Below, one piece after another: positions 9,313 through 17,005 of a stretch of 64,000 bases of DNA. The stretch spans positions 1,116,001 through 1,180,000 of the forward strand of contig NZ_JAMZFY010000001.1 of assembly GCF_025457605.1 (NCBI RefSeq), read 5' to 3'. Origin of the DNA: Haloarcula laminariae. Its GTDB lineage: Archaea > Halobacteriota > Halobacteria > Halobacteriales > Haloarculaceae. Position 1 is the stretch's first letter. The number at the start of each line of letters is the position of its first letter. Both the position numbers and the translations under genes were made by a program. The notes under the pieces were generated by a model. That model made no database searches. It saw only the letters and a list, made by a program, of their open reading frames with translations, and was not told the origin of the DNA.

Positions 9313-10029
9313 CTACAGCAGTTCGTCGAAGTCGTAGCCGTTGATGTCCACGCCGTCGCTCGTCACGTCGGCCAGATAGATGCCGTTCCCGGAGCCGGTG
9401 TCGCGCTCGGCGGCGGCCTTGATGGAGGCGGCGGCGACTTCCTTCGCCTTCTCGTTGCTCATGTCGTCCTCGTAACGGTCCTCCAGGGTCCCGTAGGCGA
9501 CGGTCAGCCCCGAGCCCGTGACGGTGTAGTCGTCCTGCATGACGCCGCCGGCGGGGTCGATGGAGTAGACGTGGTGGCCGTCGTCGTCAACGCCCCCGAG
9601 GATGGGATTGATGGCGAAGAAGGGGCCGCCGCGGGCGAAGTTCCCGGCCAGCGTCGAGAGGGCCTGCATGCTCATGTCCTCGCCGCGGCGGGCCTCGTAG
9701 AGGTTGACCTCGGCCCGGAGCGAGCGGATGAAGGACTGGGCGCCGCCGACGCTGCCGACCAGCGTCAGCGCCGCCGTCGGGTGTATCTGCTCGACCTTCT
9801 GGACGTTCTTGTTCGAGACGAAGCGGCCGCCCAGCGAGGCCCGCATGTCGGTCGCGATGACGACGCCCTCGCTGGTGGTGATGCCGATAGTCGTCGTCCC
9901 GGTCTTGTTGACTTTCTCCGTGTCCCCGCCGGACCGCTCCGGCAGCGAGCCGACCTCCGGCTCGTAGGGGTCCGTCTGGAACCGGTCGGCTGCGGGTGAC
10001 TGGGAGAGCGGTGAGTTCGGGTCGGTCAT
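9313..10029 (-). CDS. psmB: 20S proteasome beta subunit
   Basis: Catalytic beta subunit of the archaeal 20S proteasome, an N-terminal-threonine protease. The first 44 residues form an acidic propeptide that ends in KTG and is expected to be removed autocatalytically to expose Thr45 (mature start TTTIGI). Downstream are the conserved lysine in the DMRASLGG segment and the GSGL and SGNG motifs of the Ntn-hydrolase fold. The 238-residue length matches haloarchaeal PsmB, which has a longer propeptide than methanogen relatives. It is monocistronic by spacing and lies near a small membrane protein gene (10080-10250). Confidence 0.96.
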   Translation of the reverse strand: MTDPNSPLSQSPAADRFQTDPYEPEVGSLPERSGGDTEKVNKTGTTTIGITTSEGVVIATDMRASLGGRFVSNKNVQKVEQIHPTAALTLVGSVGGAQSFIRSLRAEVNLYEARRGEDMSMQALSTLAGNFARGGPFFAINPILGGVDDDGHHVYSIDPAGGVMQDDYTVTGSGLTVAYGTLEDRYEDDMSNEKAKEVAAASIKAAAERDTGSGNGIYLADVTSDGVDINGYDFDELL

Positions 10030-10079
10030 TACCGCCCGATAGCAGACGGGCGCTGATAAAACTGTGGTGACGTGGCTGC

Positions 10080-10250
10080 TTACTCCTGTGCCTGTTCGTA
10101 GGCGCGGTTGAGCCCGTCGACGGCGCGGTCGACGGGGAGCCGGAGACCGAACCGCTCGGTGACCATCGCCACGGGGAGCAGGACGATGCCGGCGAGCAGG
10201 GTCAGTTGGTACAGTGCGAATATCGTCGCGGTTTGCAGTCGGGCAGCCAT
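10080..10250 (-). CDS. small single-helix membrane protein, 56 aa
   Basis: An ORF read directly from the minus strand: it begins MAARLQTATIFALYQLTLL and ends in TAA at 10080-10082. A single hydrophobic segment (about residues 8-30) is followed by a charged tail rich in Arg, Asp and Glu. An A/T-rich box lies about 31 bases upstream at 10281-10290, the spacing expected for a leaderless or near-leaderless haloarchaeal transcript. Short proteins of this layout are widespread in haloarchaea; no function can be assigned. Confidence 0.6.
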   Translation of the reverse strand: MAARLQTATIFALYQLTLLAGIVLLPVAMVTERFGLRLPVDRAVDGLNRAYEQAQE

Positions 10251-10280
10251 GTTCGCTTCACTCCCTCGTGGGCCAATCCG

Positions 10281-10290
10281 ATATATATAC
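10281..10290 (-). promoter_or_regulatory. TATA-like box
   Basis: ATATATATAC in a GC-rich region, roughly 31 bases upstream of the minus-strand ATG at 10250. This position is typical for a haloarchaeal TATA box serving a transcript with little or no leader. It is close to palindromic, so direction rests on gene position. Confidence 0.45.
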
Positions 10291-10515
10291 CTTGGGGCCG
10301 GTGTTGGAACGTTCGTGACGAATCGGGGCGCCGCCGTGTTGCGGTTCAGTCTGAGTTGTCGCTAGGGCAACTCGACCGGGTCTTCTCCGGGGGCGTCGCG
10401 TAACTCGGCGGCAAGGTTGGTCCCTATTTCTCATAAGTTATAGCGATAGTAACGGTGACGTGCGCGACGGCCGCGAACCGCAACTAACGAGTAGCCAGCC
10501 CCATTCGTTGAGAGT

Positions 10516-10884
10516 ATGAACTATCTCGTGGCGATGGAAGCCGCCTGGTTGGTCCGTGACGTAGAAGACATCGACGACGCCATCGGCGTGGCCGTCAGCG
10601 AGGCCGGCAAGCGCCTCAACGAGGCCGACATGGACTACGTCGAGGTGGAGGTCGGCGCGACGGGCTGTCCGGCCTGTGGCGAGCCGTTCGACTCGTCCTT
10701 TATCGCCGCAGACACCGCTCTCGTCGGCCTCGTCCTGGAGATGGACGTGTTCAACGCCGAGTCCGTCGAACACGCCCAGCGCATCGCCAAGAGCGAAATC
10801 GGCGGCGCGCTGCGGGACGTTCCCCTGAAAGTCATCGAAGTGTTCGAGACCGAAGAGGACGACGACGCCGAAGCCGAGGCCTGA
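10516..10884 (+). CDS. UPF0212 / DUF555 family protein
   Basis: Small conserved archaeal protein of unknown function. It begins [16 protein letters not shown] and is predicted to be an alpha/beta fold. A zinc-binding-type pair, GCPACG (about residues 54-59), sits in the middle, and the C-terminal tail is strongly acidic ([10 protein letters not shown]), as usual for halophile proteins. The 122-residue length and the N-terminal sequence match UPF0212. It is followed 77 bases later, on the same strand, by an XRE-CBS regulator. Confidence 0.85.
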   Translation: MNYLVAMEAAWLVRDVEDIDDAIGVAVSEAGKRLNEADMDYVEVEVGATGCPACGEPFDSSFIAADTALVGLVLEMDVFNAESVEHAQRIAKSEIGGALRDVPLKVIEVFETEEDDDAEAEA

Positions 10885-10961
10885 GGCGGGCTATCGCGGG
10901 GTCTCCGGTCGGCAGCCGCCCCGACCGTGGGTTTTTTAATTACCCCGAGTTATGGCACGCT

Positions 10962-11504
10962 ATGGACTTGCCGACGCCCGAGGACCTGCGGGAGCGGCGA
11001 AACGAGCTGGAGCTGACACAGAGCGAACTGGCCGAACACGCCGACGTCTCCCAGCCGCTCATCGCACGCATCGAAGGCGGTGACGTGGACCCGCGGCTCT
11101 CGACGCTGCGGCGCATCGTCAACGCTCTTGACGAGGCCGAGGGCGGTATCATCCGCGCTCGGGACGTGATGAACTCGCCGGTCGTGAGCGTCGAACCCGA
11201 CGATTCGGTCCACCAGAGCAAGGAGCTGATGGACGAGAAGGGGTACTCGCAGGTCCCGGTCATCCGCGACGGCTCCCCGCAGGGGCTCATCGGCAACTCC
11301 GCCATCCGCCAGCGCTCGGAGGAGAACGTCGGCGAACTCCCCGTGGCCGAGGTGATGCACGAGTCCATCGCCACCGTCGAACCCGACGCGACCATCGACG
11401 AGGTGGACGCGTATCTCAACCACAACGCCGCGGTGATGGTCGTCGAGGGCGGCCGGACCGTCGGCGTCATCACCGAAGCCGACATCGCTCGGACGGTGAG
11501 CTGA
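10962..11504 (+). CDS. XRE-family HTH protein with two CBS domains
   Basis: Predicted cytoplasmic regulator of 180 residues. Residues 5-60 form an XRE-type helix-turn-helix (LRERRNELELTQSELAEHADVSQPLIARIEGG region) and residues 66-180 form a pair of CBS domains (VMNSPVVSVEPDDS, then VMHESIATVEPDATIDE). CBS pairs usually bind adenosine nucleotides, so the protein may couple energy or nucleotide state to transcription. The A/T-rich segment TTTTTTAATT lies about 25 bases before the start, consistent with a leaderless promoter. Target genes are unknown. Confidence 0.85.
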   Translation: MDLPTPEDLRERRNELELTQSELAEHADVSQPLIARIEGGDVDPRLSTLRRIVNALDEAEGGIIRARDVMNSPVVSVEPDDSVHQSKELMDEKGYSQVPVIRDGSPQGLIGNSAIRQRSEENVGELPVAEVMHESIATVEPDATIDEVDAYLNHNAAVMVVEGGRTVGVITEADIARTVS

Positions 11505-11612
11505 GTCCGGTAGCGACCGATACTTGTCCCGTCCGAACCGAACTCCCGACGCCCGCCGTAGGCGCTGTATGTCGGCCTTCAGGCAGTTCCTACGGGGATT
11601 AACGATGTATCC

Positions 11613-11622
11613 GGTATATATA
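11613..11622 (+). promoter_or_regulatory. TATA-like box
   Basis: GTATATATAA lies about 30-35 bases upstream of the ATG at 11652, preceded by GC-rich sequence. The position fits a haloarchaeal TATA box for the 45-aa gene downstream. Confidence 0.5.
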
Positions 11623-11651
11623 ACCGGGGCGGAACTGTGCGAGTGAAGACC

Positions 11652-11789
11652 ATGGCAGAGACAATCGACACCCACCTAGAAGCCGCACTGCAGGAGGCAA
11701 CCGACGAGACCGCGCGATACCACATCCGACAGGCGCTCCAGCTTCGCGTCGTAGAGCAGGAATCACAGAACGACGGTCTCTCAGTCTAA
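11652..11789 (+). CDS. small protein, 45 aa
   Basis: A 45-residue acidic ORF (begins MAETIDTHLEAALQEATDET, ends NDGLSV then TAA), predicted to be one or two amphipathic helices with no membrane segment. It has a well-placed TATA-like box and GC-rich third codon positions. Function is unknown. Convergent with purM. Confidence 0.65.
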   Translation: MAETIDTHLEAALQEATDETARYHIRQALQLRVVEQESQNDGLSV

Positions 11790-11856
11790 GATACGCCAGG
11801 ACGAGAATCCGCTCCGTCCGGGCACACTCTATCGAACTTGTCCCGCTTTCGGGCTT

Positions 11857-12864
11857 TCAGTCCCGCAGTTCCAGGCCGCGAACTGACACTGTTTCTTCGC
11901 CCTCCTCGACATGGCCGATAACCCGCGCGTCCTCGCTCGCCTCGACCACGGTTTCGGCGTCGTCCTCGGGCAGCGCTGCGACGAACCCGGTTCCCATGTT
12001 GAACGTCCGGTACATCTCCTCGTCGTCGACGTTCCCCTCCTCCTGGACGAACTCGAAGACCGACTGGGGCTCGAACGCGTCCGTGATCTCGTAGCGGAAC
12101 GCGCCCATCCGGGTGAGGTTCGTCCACCCGCCGCCGGTGACGTGGGCCGCGGCGTGGGTCTCGGCCCCACGGAGCGGCTCCAGCGCTTCGCTGTAGATGC
12201 GCGTCGGCGTCAGGAGCTCCTCGGCGATTGACCGGTCGGGATTCGGGGGGAACGGGTCGGTGTACGCGTGGTTCCGGGTCACGGCCTCGCGGGCCAGCGT
12301 CAGCCCGTTAGAGTGGATGCCGGAGGAGGGCCAGCCGACGATGGCGTCGCCGGCCTCGGCCTCGCCGGGGAAGACGGCGTCCTTGGGCGCGAGTCCGGCG
12401 CAGGTCCCGGCGATGTCGAGCCCCTTGATGACGTCGGGCATCACCGCCGTCTCGCCACCGACCAGCGCGACGCCGGCCCGCTTGGCCCCCTCGCGCAGTC
12501 CGGCGCCGATGTCCTCGCTCGTCGCCTCGTCCGGGGTTTCGACGGCCAGGTAGTCGACGAACGCGACGGGCTCGACGCCGGTGGCGAGCAGGTCGTTGAC
12601 GTTCATCGCCATGCAGTCGATGCCGATGGTGGAGTAGTCGTCGATGGCCTCCGCCACCAGGAGTTTGGTGCCGACGCCGTCGGTGGCCAGCGCCAGATAC
12701 TGGTCGCCGATGTCGACGAGGCCGGCGTAGTCGCCCTCGAACTCGCCGGCCGCCCCGATGAGCGCCTTCGTCGCCGCCTCGCTGGCGTCGATGTCGACGC
12801 CGGTCTCGGCGTAGGTCAGTCCCTCCGCCTCGTCTTCGTCGGGAGTCGCGTCGTCCTCGGTCAT
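11857..12864 (-). CDS. purM: phosphoribosylformylglycinamidine cyclo-ligase (AIR synthetase)
   Basis: Fifth step of de novo purine synthesis: ATP-dependent closure of the imidazole ring to give 5-aminoimidazole ribonucleotide. Family signatures are the N-terminal LTYAETGVDIDAS, DGVGTKLLVA (about residues 60-69), the GIDCMAMNVNDLLATG segment and GGETAVMPD (about 130-138). The ATG at 12864 (MTEDDATP) was selected because it gives the family length (335 residues) with a short acidic halophilic N-terminal extension; the upstream in-frame ATG would add an atypical extension. It is 59 bases from the site-2 protease gene on the same strand. Confidence 0.94.
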   Translation of the reverse strand: MTEDDATPDEDEAEGLTYAETGVDIDASEAATKALIGAAGEFEGDYAGLVDIGDQYLALATDGVGTKLLVAEAIDDYSTIGIDCMAMNVNDLLATGVEPVAFVDYLAVETPDEATSEDIGAGLREGAKRAGVALVGGETAVMPDVIKGLDIAGTCAGLAPKDAVFPGEAEAGDAIVGWPSSGIHSNGLTLAREAVTRNHAYTDPFPPNPDRSIAEELLTPTRIYSEALEPLRGAETHAAAHVTGGGWTNLTRMGAFRYEITDAFEPQSVFEFVQEEGNVDDEEMYRTFNMGTGFVAALPEDDAETVVEASEDARVIGHVEEGEETVSVRGLELRD

Positions 12865-12923
12865 ATCGAATCCGGCGCGTGGGGCGGGCAAAAGAGCATC
12901 GTTCCCCGCCGTCACCGCGACAG

Positions 12924-13562
12924 TCAGAGCACGAACAGCGCACCGACCGCCAGCACGAGCGACGGGACCGCGACGACGGCCCAGACGAGGGTGCTCCAGG
13001 CGCGAATCTTCCGGCCGTCAAGCGGGCCGAAGGGGAGCATGTTGAACCCCGCCAGCAGGAGGTTTATCTGCAGGCCGCGGGTGGCCAGGTCGGCGAGGAA
13101 CCCGCTCGTTCCGACGGTCAGGACGACGGCATACGGCACCAGGAAGACGACGGCGAGCAGGAGATTCGTCACCGGCCCGGCGAGCGCGATGAGGCCGTTC
13201 TGTTTTGCCGTGATGCGGCCCTGGTGGACGACTGCGCCGGGAGCGGCAAAGAGGAAGCCGACGAGCGCCCCGACGACGGCGAAGCCGAGCATCCGGTAGT
13301 CTGCCCGGAAGGCCGCGACCTGGCCGAACCGCACCGCGACCACCTTGTGAGCGACCTCGTGCAACAGAAAGCCTACGCCGACGGTCAGCAGGCTAACGAG
13401 GAGCGTCCCGGCGACGGCGGCGGGGCTCAGCGCGGTCAGCTGTCCGCCGAGGTCGAGCGCGGCGACTAGCTCCCGCTCCAGCAGGAGAGTGAAGGCGACG
13501 CCCAGGGCGAGCCACGCGACGGCGAGGTCACGTATCTCGCGTTGGCTGAACTCCAGGTGCAT
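12924..13562 (-). CDS. site-2 protease-like membrane zinc metalloprotease (M50 family)
   Basis: Predicted intramembrane or membrane-embedded metalloprotease of 212 residues with about five hydrophobic helices. The zinc-binding HEVAHK motif (HExxH-type, about residues 66-71) lies in an early helix, and an NMLPFGPLDGRKI segment (about 160-172) supplies the aspartate third ligand of the NxxPxxxLDG motif. The ATG at 13562 overlaps the stop codon of the upstream TraB gene by one base (TGATG), indicating coupling. Substrate is unknown. The longer upstream ORF extension is antisense-like and was rejected. Confidence 0.85.
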   Translation of the reverse strand: MHLEFSQREIRDLAVAWLALGVAFTLLLERELVAALDLGGQLTALSPAAVAGTLLVSLLTVGVGFLLHEVAHKVVAVRFGQVAAFRADYRMLGFAVVGALVGFLFAAPGAVVHQGRITAKQNGLIALAGPVTNLLLAVVFLVPYAVVLTVGTSGFLADLATRGLQINLLLAGFNMLPFGPLDGRKIRAWSTLVWAVVAVPSLVLAVGALFVL

Positions 13563-15088
13563 CACAGCACCCCGACGAGTATGTGGGCGCCCTGTTCGAT
13601 ACCGGCCCATAGTAGGCGCGTGACACCTTCGATACCGCCGATGTCAGCCGCGAGGTAGGGCAACAGGAGCGGGAAGAAGACGTAGGAGGCGACGGCGCTC
13701 CCGACGTTTGCCAGCGCGACGATGAGGATGAGCCGGAAAAGCGGGACGGCCCGCATCCGCGCCACCAGGTCGGCGATGGGGGCTTCCTCGTCGCTCAGTA
13801 TCTCGTTGAGGTCGGCGATGTCACCGACGTTGACGGAGATGTAGCGCAACTCGACGTAGCCGGCGAACCAGCCGGCCGCGAGAAGCGGGAAGAGAGAGGT
13901 CAACCAGCCAAAGAGGCCCGCCGCGGCGGCGGACGACCAGTGGGCGCCCGCCAGCTTCGCCAGCCCGCCCGCGCAGACGGCGTTGACGACGACGAGCGCG
14001 GCGAACAGCTCCAGCAGGACGGCCTGACTCGCTCCGCCCAGGATGAGCAGGCCAAAGAAGACGAGAAACGCGAGGCCGACGGCGTAGCCGACGAGCTTGT
14101 ACAAGGAGAACCGACTGCCGCTCTCGGTACCGACAAGCGACGACATCGGCGGCAGCTCCTCGGGGTGGTCGAGATAGCGCTCGATTCCCTCTCGGTGGCC
14201 CGCTCCGACGATGGCGACGACGTGATAGCCCGCCTCGCGGAGCTCGACCAGCCGGTGGGCGATGAAGGCGTCGCGCTCGTCGATGAGCGCCTCGGCCCCG
14301 CCCGGGGAGAACTGCCGGAACTCCTCCATCATCGCGCTCACCACGTCGGTGTCGGTCATCTGCTCGATGTCGAACGCCTCGACGTCCTCGGCGTCGCCGC
14401 CGAGGCGGCCGAGGGCCACCGCGAGCGGGAGCCCGACGACGAGACTCGCCACGACCACGACGAGGAGCGTGTCCAGCAGGCCGACCAGGCCGCCCGGTAT
14501 CGCGCCGCCGAGCGCGCCGGCGCCGAGTAACAGGCTGTCCGTGAACGCGCCGGCGACGATGGCGATGGCGCTGCCGAAGACGGCACCGACCGTGAGGCCA
14601 ACGGTGAGGGGCGGCCCCATCTCGGCCAGCAGGCTCCCCAGCAACGACAGCTTCTCCCGACCGGTCAGCCGGGCCCAAAACCGCTGGACGGTGGTCTGGA
14701 TGTCCCGGTCGACCAGCGCCAGGCCCAGGCCGAGTTCCTCGGCGGTGTCGATGGCGGCTTTCATGTCGGCGCCGGGTTCGACGTCGAACCGGTCGCCCAG
14801 CCGGGCCTGGATGTACGACAGCATCCAGTAGGCCAGGAACTGAAAGACCGTGTTCCCCCGGAGGAGGTCGCTCGCATCGAGGTCCTCGGGCGCCTCCCCC
14901 TGCATCTGTCGGTATCTGCCCTCGTCGAGCTCGACGGCCACGATGTCGGGCCGGCGGTCCTCGAGTGTCGATTCCACTTCCTCGACGCTCTGCTCGGAGA
15001 CGTGGGCGGTCCCCACGACTTCGACGGACCCCTCGCCTCTCGGTTCGGGAAACTCGTCGTCCGCCGATGCCGCGTGTTCGGTCATCAC
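13562..15088 (-). CDS. TraB-family membrane protein
   Basis: 508-residue protein related to the TraB/PrgY (pheromone shutdown) family. The soluble N-terminal half carries GTAHVSEQSVEEV (about residues 26-38) and the downstream ELDEGRYRQM, both conserved family motifs. The GAGHREGIERYL motif is near residue 295. The C-terminal third and a central block contain about eight transmembrane helices, so it sits in the cell membrane. Biochemical role in archaea is unknown; relatives are thought to be protease-like or to inhibit peptide signalling. It is translationally coupled to the M50 protease gene, which suggests a joint role in membrane protein processing. Confidence 0.85.
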   Translation of the reverse strand: MMTEHAASADDEFPEPRGEGSVEVVGTAHVSEQSVEEVESTLEDRRPDIVAVELDEGRYRQMQGEAPEDLDASDLLRGNTVFQFLAYWMLSYIQARLGDRFDVEPGADMKAAIDTAEELGLGLALVDRDIQTTVQRFWARLTGREKLSLLGSLLAEMGPPLTVGLTVGAVFGSAIAIVAGAFTDSLLLGAGALGGAIPGGLVGLLDTLLVVVVASLVVGLPLAVALGRLGGDAEDVEAFDIEQMTDTDVVSAMMEEFRQFSPGGAEALIDERDAFIAHRLVELREAGYHVVAIVGAGHREGIERYLDHPEELPPMSSLVGTESGSRFSLYKLVGYAVGLAFLVFFGLLILGGASQAVLLELFAALVVVNAVCAGGLAKLAGAHWSSAAAAGLFGWLTSLFPLLAAGWFAGYVELRYISVNVGDIADLNEILSDEEAPIADLVARMRAVPLFRLILIVALANVGSAVASYVFFPLLLPYLAADIGGIEGVTRLLWAGIEQGAHILVGVL

Positions 15089-15330
15089 GCCGGGTTACAC
15101 GGCGGCTTCCTTTACCGTTGTCGGGTCGGCCGACGCCGCTCGGCCCCGGGAGAGTGACAATATGAGAAGAAGTCCTGTCGAATCCCCGCTCCTTCCTCGA
15201 TAATACTTACTAAATTACAGTTCGGTGTCGAGGTAACCGCAGGATGGCGGTGACTAACTAGACGGTAGGTGCATTACCAATGGTTTAGCAACTATGATAT
15301 GTGTGGACACCAACTGAAAAAACGAGACAT

Positions 15331-15606
15331 ATGCACGACCTAACTGGATTCCAGCGAGACCTGTTGTACGTGATCGCCGGACTGGACGAGCCACACGGCC
15401 TCGCCATCAAGGATGAACTGGAGGGGTACTACGAGAGCGAGGTCAACCACGGTCGGCTCTACCCCAACCTCGATACGCTGGTCGAGAAGGGACTCGTCGA
15501 GAAGGGTCAGCGCGACCGACGGACCAATTTCTACACCCTGACACGTCGCGGTCAGCGGGAACTCGACGCGCGACAGGACTGGGAATCGCAGTACGTCGCG
15601 GCCTGA
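15331..15606 (+). CDS. PadR-family transcriptional regulator
   Basis: 91-residue winged-helix protein. The body matches PadR: FQRDLLYVIAGLDEPHGLAI, then HGRLYPNLDTLVEKGLVEKG for the recognition helix and the strongly conserved YPNLDTL core, and RRTNFYTLTRRG for the wing. It lacks the C-terminal dimerisation helix of longer PadR proteins, as is common in haloarchaea. The ATG at 15331 is preferred because the extension from 15301 reads poorly and the motif begins immediately after it. The 240-bp upstream region is comparatively A/T-rich and probably holds its promoter. Confidence 0.88.
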   Translation: MHDLTGFQRDLLYVIAGLDEPHGLAIKDELEGYYESEVNHGRLYPNLDTLVEKGLVEKGQRDRRTNFYTLTRRGQRELDARQDWESQYVAA

Positions 15607-15681
15607 GCGTCCAGACGGGTCGCTCACCGTCCCGCGAACGGGGTCGATGACGTTTATCCTTCTCGCCGCCGAAGAGTGCGT

Positions 15682-16137
15682 ATGACACTGGACGTGGCTG
15701 TCCCCGACCGACCGACGCTCTCGGCCGCGGTCGAGGCGGCGGAGTACGACGACGTGGACGTACAGGGCGACGAGTACCGACGCGGCGAGCTCTCGGAGGC
15801 CCTCGCTGACGGCGCCTGGGACGACGCCTTCCGCGAGTGGGCCGCCGACACCAGCCTCGACGAGGACACGTGGGACATCGTCACCGACCTCGACCTCATC
15901 GGCGAGTTCGACTTCTTCTGGGACTCCTTCGCCGGACGGGTCGGCTACCACGCACCCGGCTTGCCGGAGGACTGGCGCGAGCGGGAGATTCACGCCGATG
16001 TCGAGTCCTGGGAGACGGTCTCCTCGATAAACGCCGGGCTGACTGAACTCGGGCAGGTCGTCTGTGACGTGCTGGCCGACGACTATCTGGACTGGGAGGC
16101 CCAGGAAGTCGACGCCGGCGACCTCCCCGACTTCTAG
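15682..16137 (+). CDS. conserved haloarchaeal protein, function unknown
   Basis: 151-residue highly acidic soluble protein. No catalytic or metal-binding motif is evident. The composition (many Asp, Glu, Trp and aromatic residues; DEDTWDIVTDLDLIGEFDFFWDSF-type region) and the GC-rich codon use mark it as a native haloarchaeal gene. Its 3' end overlaps the 3' end of the convergent methyltransferase gene by 4 bases. It was not recognised as a named family. Confidence 0.75.
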   Translation: MTLDVAVPDRPTLSAAVEAAEYDDVDVQGDEYRRGELSEALADGAWDDAFREWAADTSLDEDTWDIVTDLDLIGEFDFFWDSFAGRVGYHAPGLPEDWREREIHADVESWETVSSINAGLTELGQVVCDVLADDYLDWEAQEVDAGDLPDF

Positions 16138-16682
16138 AGCGTCCCCGAGAGCACGAACGTCTCCCGTCGGTCCTCGGCCCGGTGGACGGTGATTCCGGCG
16201 TCTTCACACAGCTCGACGGCGTCCGCGGCCGCGTAGCGTTCCTCCAGCGGCGGACCGGCGTCCCCGGCCCCCGTCCGCGTCCAGTCGCCCAGCGCCACCC
16301 GACCGCCGGGGGCGAGCGCGTCCGCGACGGCGTCCATCGCATCCGGCGTCGCGAACTCGTGGAACGTCATCGTCGAGACGACCGCATCCAGGGCTCCGAC
16401 CGGCAGTGACTCGACGGTCGCCGTCACCGGCGTCACGTTGTCCGGCAGCCCCTTCTCGCGATACCGCTCGTGCATCTCCGGCTGGACGTCGACGGCGTAG
16501 ACGGTGCCCGCGGCCGCCGCCACGTCGTCGGTGTAGAAGCCGGTCCCGCTGCCGAGGTCTGCGACCACGTCGTCGGCCGCCGGGTCGAACAGCGCCAGCA
16601 GTTCGTCGACCGAGAGGTAGGCATAGCGGGTCGGGTCGTCTAGCTGGTCGGCGCGGGCGGGGTCGAACGTGTGAAAGCCCAT
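16134..16682 (-). CDS. class I SAM-dependent methyltransferase
   Basis: 182-residue methyltransferase with the SAM-binding motif I VADLGSGTGFYTDDVA (about residues 40-55), an acidic end of strand 2 (VYAVDVQPEM) and motif IV VVSTMTFHEF (about 104-113). Substrate cannot be predicted; the core domain stands alone without a substrate-recognition extension, like UbiE/COQ5-type small-molecule methyltransferases. The ATG at 16682 begins a family-like N-terminus (MGFHTFDPARADQLDD). The 87-residue extension read upstream is antisense to the HEWD gene and was rejected. Confidence 0.85.
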   Translation of the reverse strand: MGFHTFDPARADQLDDPTRYAYLSVDELLALFDPAADDVVADLGSGTGFYTDDVAAAAGTVYAVDVQPEMHERYREKGLPDNVTPVTATVESLPVGALDAVVSTMTFHEFATPDAMDAVADALAPGGRVALGDWTRTGAGDAGPPLEERYAAADAVELCEDAGITVHRAEDRRETFVLSGTL

Positions 16683-16760
16683 CACCGGCGCTACGGTATC
16701 GAGCGGTAAAACCCCGCGTGGACCGGCACGCTGATAATCGTCGGCGGGCTTCCCTCGAAC

Positions 16761-16940
16761 ATGGCAGTAATTACCTCTCCACGAGAACGCGAATGCGAGC
16801 GGTGCGGGCGACGCGACCTGTGGGACGACGACCACTGCACCTGGCGTATCGAGGTCGTCGACGGCGAGAAACAGTCCGGCAACCCCCACTGCCTCCACGA
16901 GTGGGACATCAACGGGACGTTCAACCCGATCGATTCCTGA
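16761..16940 (+). CDS. HEWD-type small protein, 59 aa
   Basis: A 59-residue ORF read directly: it starts MAVITSPRERECERCGRRDL and ends HEWDINGTFNPIDS before TGA. CERCGRRD plus a later HCT and PHCLHEWD provide cysteine and histidine pairs suitable for a zinc site. The HEWDINGTFNPI block is a conserved signature of small haloarchaeal HEWD proteins, whose function is unknown. Divergent from the methyltransferase gene. Confidence 0.75.
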   Translation: MAVITSPRERECERCGRRDLWDDDHCTWRIEVVDGEKQSGNPHCLHEWDINGTFNPIDS

Positions 16941-17005
16941 CAAGGCGTTTCCGGGTCGCAGTCTCGTAACTGGCTGCAGTCACGGCGAAAACCGACTCTC
17001 AGTGC